Shown here: positions 7,954 to 15,151 of the stretch, piece after piece | Layout of the letters: each line of letters opens with the position of its first letter | Position numbering within the stretch: the first letter of the stretch is position 1 | Assembly (NCBI GenBank): GCA_037447655.1 | Contig: JBBHKE010001951.1 | Location: forward strand, 1 to 15,151 | Source of the DNA: Zygnema cylindricum | Lineage: Eukaryota > Streptophyta > Zygnematophyceae > Zygnematales > Zygnemataceae | Length of the DNA stretch: 15,151 nt | Reading direction: 5' to 3' | Program-made: the position numbers and the translations under genes | Notes under the pieces: generated by a model | Databases searched by the model: none | Told to the model about the DNA's origin: nothing | What the model saw: only the letters and a program-made list of their open reading frames with translations

Positions 7954-8509
7954 CACCGTCAATCGCTATTAGCGTAATGTATACTAATTTCGTCCCGCTT
8001 TTTTTTCCAAATTCTCAAACAGCATAACTTATTCTGTTTTTTCTTTATGCCATTTGGGGTGTTTTTCCAAGTACCGTACAACACGAAAGTACATTGTCTT
8101 TTAAATAGTGTGATGTACAGTCAGTGTTATACCGTACAAAATCATACCTTTTTAAGTGAAAAAGTATAATTAATGAGTTTTAGTAACCGCGGACTCATGA
8201 AAATATGCGCTCTAAAAAGGGCATGAAATCGGGCTGTCAAATATCACGTTCGCACATATTCGTCCAACAACCACGTTTCGACTGTGTGAATGTACAATTT
8301 GTGTACGATTTGTCAGATTTTGTACAAGTACCTATATTAGTGTAAGCATGTTTGCGACCAACATATATTTTTTTCAAAGACCCAAATTAGCATTACTAAA
8401 CAATTAGAATGTATGTTTTTTCTTTAAATTTTCAAATTCCTAATTAGCGTAAATCACTGTAATTATCCCTATACGCTAAAGAAACATGTATGCTAATAGC
8501 GATTGGCGG
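7954..8509. mobile_element. M3, long miniature inverted-repeat element (556 bp)
   Basis: Left end CACCGTCAATCGCTATTAG; right end, reverse-complemented, CCGCCAATCGCTATTAG, lacking the two outermost bases. TA flanks at 7952-7953 and 8510-8511. Only 3 bp (CAA) separate its left TA from the right TA of M2. The interior aligns with M2 and M5 (AATAGTGTGATGTACAG, GATTTGTCAGATTTTGTACA, CCTATATTAGTGTAAG), while its ends align with M4. It is non-coding. Confidence 0.85.
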
Positions 8510-8731
8510 TACTTACCTGAATCTTGCAACTTTTTGCCCCCCCGGGGTGCCGAAGACGTCCGCGACCGCTCGTTTAGGGTTTATTTTTTCTCTATTTGTT
8601 TTTTTTTTATTAAAAAAACAACCCAAAACACAAAACCCTATTTCTCGTACCCGATCCCAAGAGGTGCCAAATGTCGCGAGGTGCCGAAGGTCCCACACTT
8701 GTATGGGGGCTTGTTCGATGCCCATACTGTA
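8510..8731. other. Spacer between M3 and M4 with inverted telo-box motifs
   Basis: A block with GC-rich flanks. GGTGCCGAAG occurs at 8546-8555 and again at 8680-8689, with a related GGTGCCAAA at about 8663. Between them, TTTAGGGTTTA (8573-8583) faces AAAACCCTA (8632-8640) across a T-rich/A-rich stretch, giving an imperfect foldback. AAACCCTA is the plant telo-box, equal to the telomere repeat word. No gene is supported; the reading frames here run into the flanking transposons. Confidence 0.5.
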
Positions 8732-8948
8732 CACCGCCAATTGCTATTAGCGTATTGAACGCAAATTCGGTCCCCCTTTTTTTTTCTCAAATTCTCAAAT
8801 AGAATTATCCATACTATTTAAAATATACCCTAATTTCTAATGAGAGTAAACGATTTATTTGAAAATTTCCAAATTCCCAATTAGCGTTAATAACGGTAAT
8901 TATTCCTATACGCTAAAAAAACTTCTACGCTAATAGCGATTGGCGGTG
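8732..8948. mobile_element. M4, short miniature inverted-repeat element (217 bp)
   Basis: Left end CACCGCCAATTGCTATTAG; right end, reverse-complemented, CACCGCCAATCGCTATTAG. TA flanks at 8730-8731 and 8949-8950. The interior is about 88% identical by eye to M1, including TTTGAAAATTTCCAAATTCC and AATTAGCGTTAATAACGG. The terminal ~80 bp on each side also match M3, so M4 looks like an M3-type element with the middle deleted. Confidence 0.88.
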
Positions 8949-9000
8949 TAGCATAGCAAACCGTACACTTGTCAAATACATTTGCATCCCGCGTACGGTA

Positions 9001-9539
9001 CACCGCGCATCGTTATTAGTGTCAAAGTCACTAATTTGGGTTCTTAAAATTTTGATTTTTTTCCTCAAATAGGATACATGATATTAATTTTTCCTTGACG
9101 TTAATTGAGGAACCGTACAAAATAGCGTAAAGAACTAAAGTTCAATAAGATCTAAATAGCGTGGTGTACGGTTGATGTCAGAAAGTACATAAATGTACCT
9201 TTTCAAGTGAAAATTTAACAAAAAAAGAATTAAATCAGACGCGTACGCATAGGAACAGGCGCTAAAAAAATGGTATTGGTCTGACACGTAAATTAGTCTG
9301 ACATGTACGGATATTTAAATTTCACTACGGTGTACGATTTTGTATATTTTGTACGAATACATATAATAATGTATATAATCGTACAGAAAATTTTCCATTT
9401 TTGCTGTTCCAAATTAGCGTTAACACTGAAATTAGAATAAACCTTTTTTTAAAAAAATTTCAAATTCTTAATTAGCGTCAATGACGGTATATTTACTTAC
9501 ACACTATTTAAACTTTGACACTAATAACGATGCGCGGTG
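9001..9539. mobile_element. M5, long miniature inverted-repeat element (539 bp) with 28-bp perfect ends
   Basis: The two ends are identical for 28 bp, starting CACCGCGCATCGTTATTAG and continuing TGTCAAAGT. TA flanks at 8999-9000 and 9540-9541. The interior is collinear with M2 and M3 but diverged. The long perfect ends suggest it is the youngest element here, or that its ends have been corrected. It ends about 200 bp upstream of the DUF3339 TATA box, with M4 50 bp to its left. It is non-coding. Confidence 0.9.
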
Positions 9540-9607
9540 TACCAGTTTGCATTATTGGTGCTACAATAATCATTGGCGCCGCATGGACCACTGTACCTTT
9601 CCAGGGG

Positions 9608-9613
9608 ACGTGT
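9608..9613 (+). promoter_or_regulatory. ACGTGT core (ABRE-like), distal
   Basis: ACGTGT in the context GGGGACGTGTGG. It is a second ACGTGT core about 80 bp upstream of the G-box. Paired ACGTG cores are the classical arrangement of abscisic-acid-responsive promoters; function here is inferred only from the motif. Confidence 0.35.
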
Positions 9614-9690
9614 GGAAACATGCGACGGCCGCGACAATCAAATCTGCCGCCGTCTTATCCCATTCAAAATTGGCAATCAATGATTTGAAC

Positions 9691-9698
9691 CACGTGTC
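9691..9698 (+). promoter_or_regulatory. G-box / ABRE (CACGTGTC)
   Basis: CACGTGTC in the context ACCACGTGTCAAA, a full palindromic G-box overlapping an ABRE core, 43 bp upstream of the TATA-like box. bZIP and bHLH factors bind this motif in plants. The position close to the core promoter makes it a plausible functional site. Confidence 0.5.
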
Positions 9699-9740
9699 AA
9701 ATCCCTCGCAATAGGCGACTTCCCGCCCACGGTTCGAGAC

Positions 9741-9747
9741 ATAAATA
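9741..9747 (+). promoter_or_regulatory. TATA-like box of the DUF3339 gene
   Basis: ATAAATA in GAGACATAAATAGCGC, 128 bp upstream of the start codon. A transcription start near 9771-9776 would leave a 5' leader of about 95 bp. It is the only good TATA-like word in the otherwise GC-balanced 9600-9868 stretch. Confidence 0.5.
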
Positions 9748-9868
9748 GCGCTTCCTACAATTCTCGATTACAAGTCCTGTCGAAGATCCTCGGATTCTCA
9801 GAAAAGACCCGCCATCCCTCATAGCCCGACTCTTTTAACGTTTCCGCAGTTTACGCTTAACTGCTACC

Positions 9869-10381
9869 ATGGATCTCATCAGCCTCCTCATCGCAGTGCT
9901 CCTTTTCATCGCATTGTCGCCCGGAGTACTCCTGCAGGTCGGTTGTACGGAACTAGTAATAGTGTGGATTTCGTTTGCAATGATATTGTTGCTGTTTCGT
10001 TACCAATGAAAACATAAAATGCTAAATGTCACACTACATTATTCAATATTTAATAAACCATTAAATTGACAATGATTACAAGTGTACACCGCAACGTTAA
10101 ACTGGTTTTGATTTTTGAACCACAATCGTTTACAGTCGTACAGTGTACCACCATGCCATGATTTGTGACCGTACGATCGACGCAGTCTTTTTGCTGACGT
10201 GGTGATGCCTCTGTACCGTCTGCAGATCCCGGGATCCGACCAGCCAGTGGAGTTCCGTACCTGGCGAACCACTCTGGCGTCCGTACTGGTCCACGCAGTC
10301 GTATTCGGCCTCCTATTGGTTCTGACGTCGTACCTTCTCGCGCTCGCCGGCAATCCCGGACCCAAACTGCGCGTCAACTGA
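9869..10381 (+). CDS. DUF3339 family small membrane protein (two exons: 9869-9937 and 10226-10381)
   Basis: The spliced frame encodes 74 residues, the family's usual size (about 67-75). Exon 1 (23 codons) starts at an ATG in a good context (CTACCATGG) and gives MDLISLLIAVLLFIALSPGV followed by LLQ. The donor is CAG|GTCGGT. Exon 2 (51 codons plus TGA) follows acceptor CTGCAG|ATC at phase 0 and begins IPGSDQPVEF, then a second hydrophobic segment (about residues 40-63: LASVLVHAVVFGLLLVL onward) and a basic tail (GPKLRVN). The core pattern, hydrophobic helix, LSPG, LLQIPG, VEF, T..S.LVH, second helix, is the DUF3339 signature as I know it. It is predicted to be a two-helix integral membrane protein; its molecular function is unknown. 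Exons are clearly more GC-rich than the intron and flanks. Differences from typical members are RTWRTTL where GN..TSG is usual, and a longer C-terminal tail. Confidence 0.88.
9938..10225 (+). other. Intron of the DUF3339 gene (288 bp, phase 0, GT-AG)
   Basis: It begins GTCGGT and ends TACCGTCTGCAG. A branch-point candidate CTGAC lies at 10194-10198, 28 nt before the acceptor. It is AT-richer than the exons. CTGCAG occurs both at the end of exon 1 (9932-9937) and at the end of the intron (10220-10225). Read without splicing, exon 1 stays open for 23 more codons to TGA at 10007-10009. A lone family-like word TACACCGCAACG sits at 10085-10096 but has no matching partner. Confidence 0.8.
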
Positions 10382-11106
10382 CGGCCTATTCGACCGTCTA
10401 ATTCATTCTTGGGACCAATGCAATCTCAGCCGTTCGTCACTCTTGCTGCCGTGAGGATTAAAATCCGAACGTTCGATCAGTTTGTAAAATATGGCGGAAT
10501 TCCCAAAGCTGTTTTTTCAACTTTGCTGATTTACAAGAGGAATTTGTAAGAGTCCTGCGCCGCCACGCGGCAGTTATAATACAGCATGAGAACGGCAAGG
10601 TCTGCTTTATTTTTTTCTGGGCCGTTGCGTGACATTTGTAGCCAACCTGTGAGCATCGCTACAATTTGGCGCGCTGCAGGAAGTCGCAATTATTTAGTCT
10701 TTTTTTTTTCCTTAGCTTCTTTGATAGGGTCACTTAGTCTAGATTAGCCCATTTTGCACGGAAAGAGACCGAAAAAAAAGGATTTTGAAGACATTGTTTA
10801 TTCTTATGTCTGTCAATGTATAGAGGAAAAGCTTCAAATACAGAATGAATGTAAAATACTACAATGCAAATGGCATTTAGGCAATAGGAAAAGATGGTGA
10901 TATGGTGGATCTGTCGGTGGGAATTTTAGGGAAAGTGACATTCAGAGAATTTTTTAGCCAGTCAAAGTTTGCCATGCGGCACGAAAATGGAATTCAATTG
11001 TACAGTTTTTTGAGAAACGCAATTAAATATAAAAGGGAAAAAAACAAATTTTGCTTTTCCATCAGTATTATGGATTGCCGTTATGATCTGTCTAGTGCAA
11101 TATAAG
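10382..11106. other. 3' flank of the DUF3339 gene; no further gene seen
   Basis: No AATAAA follows the stop within 200 bp; TTTGTAAAATATGG (about 10480-10493) is a plausible plant-type polyadenylation far-upstream region, only weakly supported. Beyond it the sequence is AT-rich with T-runs. A 67-codon frame at 10902-11105 resembles nothing known. Confidence 0.4.
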
Positions 11107-11198
11107 ATGGGTGGTGATGGAGAGAGAGAGACGATAAGGGGAAAGTTGTGTGAGGTAGGAAGGGTTGGGGAAGGGAGAGGAAAAGGAGGAGGGAGATG
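11107..11198 (-). repeat. Polypurine (GA) tract, opposite in strand to the CT tracts
   Basis: Purine-dominated on the plus strand (GGAGAGAGAGAGACGA ... GGGAGAGGAAAAGGAGG). It is the only such tract with pyrimidines on the minus strand. GGGAGAGGAAAAGG (11173-11186) is perfectly complementary to CCTTTTCCTCTCCC (11349-11362) in the next CT tract. Confidence 0.75.
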
Positions 11199-11323
11199 AA
11201 TATGGACTTTTGAGATAACATTAACATCATTGGCTTTATTTAAAAAAAATGTTTTCGTGTTCACTTATTCCAGCATTCAATGGATATAACAGAAGAAAGT
11301 TTGATATGGAACACCAAAATTTG

Positions 11324-11715
11324 TTTCTTCTCCCTCTCCTTTGTCTCCCCTTTTCCTCTCCCTCTCTACAACTCTCCCTCTCCGTCTCTTCCTCTCTCCC
11401 TCTCCCACCCTCTCTCCCTCCCGCCCTCCCTCCTCTTCTCTCTCTCTACTTCTCAACACCTCTCCCCGCCCCCTCCCCTTTCCCTCTCTCCCTATCCCTC
11501 TCTCCCTCTCCCACTCCTTGTCCCTCACTCTCTCCCTCTCCCTCGCTCTCCCATTTTCCCCCTCACCATCTTTCCCTCTTTCACGCTCTTACTCTCTCCC
11601 TCTATCACTCTAACCCTCTCCCTCTCCCTCCCTTTCCCTCTCTCCCTCTCCCTCTCTCTCCTCCCTCTCTCTCCTCCCTCTCCCTCTCACTGCCTCCCAG
11701 TCCATGTCTCTCCCC
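11324..11715 (+). repeat. Polypyrimidine (CT) tract, 0.39 kb
   Basis: C/T-dominated on the plus strand; ends in CTCCCTCTCACTGCCTC as does the 382-456 tract, and is likewise followed by repeat P. The apparent Ser/Leu/Pro frames are compositional artefacts. Confidence 0.9.
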
Positions 11716-11723
11716 AATACAAG

Positions 11724-12026
11724 TGACTGGAGAAAAGTATTGACAAAAAATTGATTGAAGAGGTGAAGATGAAGGATAAGTAATCTAAACAGTAAATGAT
11801 AAATTGCCTATTAACCTTATTTATTACCTTATTACCCGGTATTATTGTTTTTATTCTCTTGTTTATCTGAGAATTTTTAAAAAGTTGAAAGAGTGTTACG
11901 ACTCAACTTTGATGCATTTTTTTATTTGGAACTACCACAAAATTCTCCATAGGAAGCCTCAGATATATGTCGGCTCTACGCGACAAACTTCACGAGGTTC
12001 ACGAAAAAATATCTTATGAAGGATAA
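11724..12026 (+). repeat. Repeat P', copy 2 (partner at 466-782)
   Basis: Same orientation and same position relative to a CT tract as copy 1. It shares TTTGATGCATTTT, CCTCAGATATATGT, GGCTCTACGC and GGTTCACGAAAA with copy 1. Identity is roughly 70-75% by eye with several indels, the most diverged of the paired segments. Confidence 0.75.
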
Positions 12027-12262
12027 CGATGGAGTATTCACCAACATTATTATTAAACTAGGAGTTATTAGGATGGAGTGAAAAACTACATGTACGAGCA
12101 AATTTGACATTTGACACTCATTCCGTCATCCTATACAAAATGTCTCGAAGGAGTTCTCGGAGTTTGTGAAACAGGAAGGTATATCTCACCAACTAATAGT
12201 TTGCTACTCACTGAACGTAGTAAGCAAATGAATAGAACCATAAATGCACAAGAACTATGTTA
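12027..12262. other. Spacer, no feature recognised
   Basis: AT-rich, no clear match to the sequence after repeat P copy 1 (783-1202), and no supported gene. Confidence 0.5.
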
Positions 12263-13004
12263 GTCTCCCCTCCCTCTCTCTCTCCCTCGTTACTCTCTCC
12301 CCCTCTCTACCACTCTCCCTCCCTCTCTTCCACTCTCACCCCTCCTCTCCCCCTCCCTCTCTTCTTTCTTTCGACCTCGCACTCTTCTCTCTTTTCTCTT
12401 TCCCTCTCTCTTCTCTCTCTCCTCTCTTCCGCTCTCTCAATCTATATTCCTCTCCCTCTTCCTCCCTCGCTCTTCTCTCTCCCCATCTCTCGCTCTCTCT
12501 CCCTCTTCCTCCCGCATTTCCACCACTATCTGTTTCTGTGATTCTCTCTCCCTCTCACTCCAACTCTCTCTCACTTTCGCTCTCTCTCTCTCTCTCTTAC
12601 TCTTTCGCCAAATCCCCCTCCTCGCCCTCTTCTCCCTTTGTCTCCCTCTCTCTCCCACTCCTCTCACCCTCTTTGCCACTTTCGCCCTCTCACTATCTCT
12701 CCCTCTCTCTCCCGCTCTCCCCCCCCCTCTACCACTCTCCGTTTCTCTCCCTCTTTCCCTCTCTCTCCCTCTTTCGCCCCCTCTTTCTATCTCTCCCTCA
12801 CCCTCTCTTTCCCACTCTCTCACCCTCTCTACCATTCTCTAAATCTGTCCCTCTCTCACTCTCTCTCTCCCACCCTCTTCCTTCCTCTCCCTCTTCCGCT
12901 ACTTTTCCCTCTCTCCCCTCTATCGCCCGCGTTCTCCCTCTCTCTCTTTCCTTTCTACCTCTTTCTCCCTCCCTCTTCCCTAGTCTCCTCTCCCTTTTCC
13001 CTCT
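12263..13004 (+). repeat. Polypyrimidine (CT) tract, 0.74 kb
   Basis: C/T-dominated on the plus strand, in the same colinear position as the 1203-3355 tracts. It runs to within about 7 bp of repeat A', a junction not seen in copy 1. Its long reading frames (274 codons on plus, 132 on minus) are low-complexity artefacts. Confidence 0.92.
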
Positions 13005-13010
13005 AAATCT

Positions 13011-13305
13011 TCGATTCCATGGGACGACAAAAGGGGCAAATAATCAGTCAGGACAAGCTAGGGAGTAAATGCTTCGGAGACATGGGCAAGCGCGGAGGAG
13101 AGGAGTATTATTAGACGTTGTCGCCGCGACTTAATAGAAAATCTAAAGCACATTTATCAACAAAGCGATGGCTAAATAAAAAATCTTTTGCAGTGAACGA
13201 AGTAAAGAAGCAAACCGAGTTTGAATGGGCAATTACAACATCACGCGTAATAATATGGGTGTAATTTGCTTTGTTTTTCAAGATATAATGCAAAGATCAA
13301 GTAGT
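13011..13305 (+). repeat. Repeat A', copy 2 (partner at 5289-5735)
   Basis: Starts TCGATTCCATGGGACGACAA like copy 1. After GGAGTATTATT (about 13105-13115) it jumps to the GTCGCCGCGAC region matching 5552 onward, lacking the 155 bp found in copy 1. The stretch from GCAGTGAACGAAGTAAAG to AACATCACGC is nearly identical between copies. Confidence 0.8.
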
Positions 13306-13668
13306 TGTAAATAAACCTCAGAACTAAAAATAGTTTTTAACATCAATGATAGTCAGAATTCATTGAAAGTAAAAAAGAAGAAAAGATGAAATGCATAAAA
13401 AAAAAAAGAAGTAGCACAAAATTTTTACAACATTTTATAACATTCAATAAGTTTTTCACTTTCAAATTTTTTCTACAAGTCGTAGATTGTAAAGACCTTA
13501 GTTTAACATAAAATACAAAAGACCTAAAAATTTCATTTTTCCCTCCTCCATAAAGTTTCCAAATGGGCCTAAAGTAATCCATTTTCCTTCCTACAATTGT
13601 TGCTTCAACCAAAATTTATTCTGTTCATTTTCCAAACAGGCGACCTTCATAAAGAGACAGTTATATAT
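13306..13668. other. AT-rich spacer, no gene seen
   Basis: Very A/T-rich, with an A-run at about 13398-13408. It occupies the place of 5736-6349 in copy 1 but is not similar to it, and SINE unit 3 is missing. An 89-codon minus-strand frame (13343-13612) is rich in Phe, Leu and Lys and resembles no family. Confidence 0.5.
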
Positions 13669-15151
13669 GGTTTTCTTATCATATGTGTCAAGGGTGAGTG
13701 GACCACATTCGGTATTCAAGCACTCACTTGCTTTTGTTCAGCAGCCCCGCCTCAAAGGTAGCCCATCAATGCACTTATGTTTGAATTTCGCATAATATGG
13801 GGTTCAGCTTGTCCCACAACTAAGTAATTAGACCGGCTAAGGCTCGCACATTAGACATCCGAATAGAGTTGTTAGTACATGAAACATTGAACCACCCACC
13901 TGCATGTTGGTCCAAAGGAGCTAACTAGTGCACCACCTATCCTCATGTTAGCACAAGTAGGTATTTTAACATATATATCAAGTGTGCACGGACCACATCC
14001 TTATATTCAACGACTCAACTTGCCTTAATTCATCACCCCCCCTCCCTGAAGATTTAGTCAATCAATACTCTCACAACCTCGATGTCGTTGATGCATGTAA
14101 AATTTTGTAGAATGTAGGGTTTGGCATGTCCCACATTTGGGGAAAATTGGGTCGACTAGGCTCAAACCTAGGACCTCTGACTAGAGTTGGTGTGCGTTAA
14201 CCACTACATCACGAGCCCTCATGTCAATACTAGCGGTTAGTTATCAAATATAGGAAGCGTGGACGGACTACATCATAGTACTAAACGGCTCATCTTGCCT
14301 CTATTCAACATGCTCTCGTAGAACTAACTAAAATTAACTACATAAGCGAATGTTCTTTAATACTGTGTTTGACATTTTTTTTTACTTCTGTACGGAATAA
14401 CGATGATTTTTTGTACGGGATGACAAATTTGGTACACCGCACTATAGGAAATCCGCTAGAAATTGTATAATTAACACTACACGACAGTACAATACAGTAC
14501 TATATTAGCATAAAGGGAAAAATCAAGTTATCAGTCTATTTTACGTTCATAGGTAAAAATATAAGGGCGCCGATATTTTGTAATCAACACTAATAAACAT
14601 TCAAGGTGTGCCGGTATCGATAACCCTTGTAATCAAGTATGCCTATCAAATTCTCTCAATCGAACCCAATTCATCTCAACAAGTAAATTACTGACTGTAC
14701 AGCGAGATGCACACGGTGAATCGTTAATAGACTTATGTACTCTATATCGACGCCCCAAAATCTTGACATTGATACCCGAAATACAGTGACTGATTATATT
14801 TTATCCGTGACGTTAATTACGGTTCTTGTGAATTAGCGTCAATGGAATTACCGTACTTATTTCATGAATAGTGTGGTGTACGTAATATGTTTGCTAGTAC
14901 AAAATTGTATTTGATTACCAAAAATCGTACGGAAAGTGTAGTTAACTTATGTCGGTTGCATACAGAACTGCGCTTAGAATAAACGTGGAGTCGAGTTTGC
15001 GACAAACGCGTTCGCAAACCCAAATTAGAATTATGGATTAATTACACTGAAAGGACGCGACGTGGTACGGATTGTCAGATTTTGTACTTCTACCTATTTT
15101 AGTGTATATGTAATGACGGCAGATTTTGTATACCTAAATCAGCGTTATAGA
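13669..15151 (+). repeat. Block B', copy 2 (continues past the window)
   Basis: Matches 6350-7832 throughout. It contains SINE units 2 and 1 (about 13680-14309) and M0' (14435-14608). Its unit-1 B box is altered (GGTTTGAGCC against GGTTCGAGCC in copy 1), so that pol III box is probably weaker. The match is still strong at the last base of the window, so the duplication goes on to the right. Confidence 0.9.
14712..15151. mobile_element. M2', second copy of element M2, cut by window edge
   Basis: Left end CACGGTGAATCGTTAATAG after CA at 14710-14711, the same non-TA left flank as M2. The same flank and the offset of exactly 7319 bp show that M2 was already present when block B duplicated, rather than inserting twice. 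Confidence 0.85.

Noticed and set aside
8486-8758. Overlapping 75-90-codon frames between M3 and M4
   Set aside because: They start or stop inside the transposon ends and cross a T/A homopolymer-rich stretch. No family resemblance.
10085-10147. A further miniature element in the DUF3339 intron (TACACCGCAACG)
   Set aside because: Only one end resembles the family; no matching inverted partner with a TA flank was found.
10039-10377. 112-codon minus-strand frame opposite DUF3339 exon 2
   Set aside because: It is antisense to a well supported exon and runs through the intron. Its sequence is Arg/Thr-rich and resembles no family.
11249-11743. Overlapping Ser/Leu/Pro frames of 90-164 codons
   Set aside because: Translation of the CT tract at 11324-11715; no gene features.
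12244-13068. 274-codon plus frame and overlapping 132-codon minus frame rich in Arg and Glu
   Set aside because: Same artefact: both strands of one low-complexity tract are open in several frames.

Overview
The window looks like intergenic DNA from a land plant with one small real gene. The plant assignment rests on that gene: two exons (9869-9937 and 10226-10381) encode a 74-residue protein that I recognise as DUF3339, a family of tiny two-helix membrane proteins found in land plants. A copia-style LTR end and a tRNA-type SINE fit a plant genome. I cannot place the species. Coding DNA is GC-rich against an AT-rich background. Nothing bacterial or viral was seen, and no transposase or reverse transcriptase could be supported.

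Layout. Positions 1-380 are the end of an LTR (a 3' LTR or a solo LTR) containing a degenerate ~30-bp minisatellite. It abuts a family of long, strand-asymmetric polypyrimidine (CT) tracts at 382-456, 1203-1675, 1939-3355 and 3637-3729, with further tracts at 11324-11715 and 12263-13004. Between or beside them lie a ~315-bp repeat P (466-782), a 250-bp insert rich in small hairpins (1682-1931), a perfect 44-bp tandem duplication carrying two TGACGTCA sites (3942-4029), a miniature transposon M1 (4272-4486) and an unassigned, more GC-rich stretch (about 4590-5288). Next come repeat A (5289-5735), three diverged head-to-tail units with tRNA-like pol III boxes on the minus strand (about 6220-6990), and a dense array of miniature inverted-repeat elements (M0 7116-7289, M2 7393-7946, M3 7954-8509, M4 8732-8948, M5 9001-9539). 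The array ends about 200 bp before the TATA box of the DUF3339 gene.

Downstream of the gene, 11324-15151 repeats the order of 382-7832 in condensed form: CT tract, P', CT tract, A', B'. The last block (13669-15151, matching 6350-7832 at a constant end-to-end offset of 7319 bp) is about 97% identical by eye and is cut by the window edge. The gene and the M3-M5 elements lie between the two copies.

The most interesting signals are three. First, the miniature elements share interiors but have end sequences that vary between elements while the two ends of each element agree. Second, GTAC cores (the core of plant SBP/SPL sites) are about fourfold enriched across the array, the promoter and the gene. 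Third, the DUF3339 intron is flanked by a CTGCAG direct repeat, and if retained it would still encode a hydrophobic second segment. The long Ser/Leu/Pro-rich reading frames are translations of CT tracts and are not genes.
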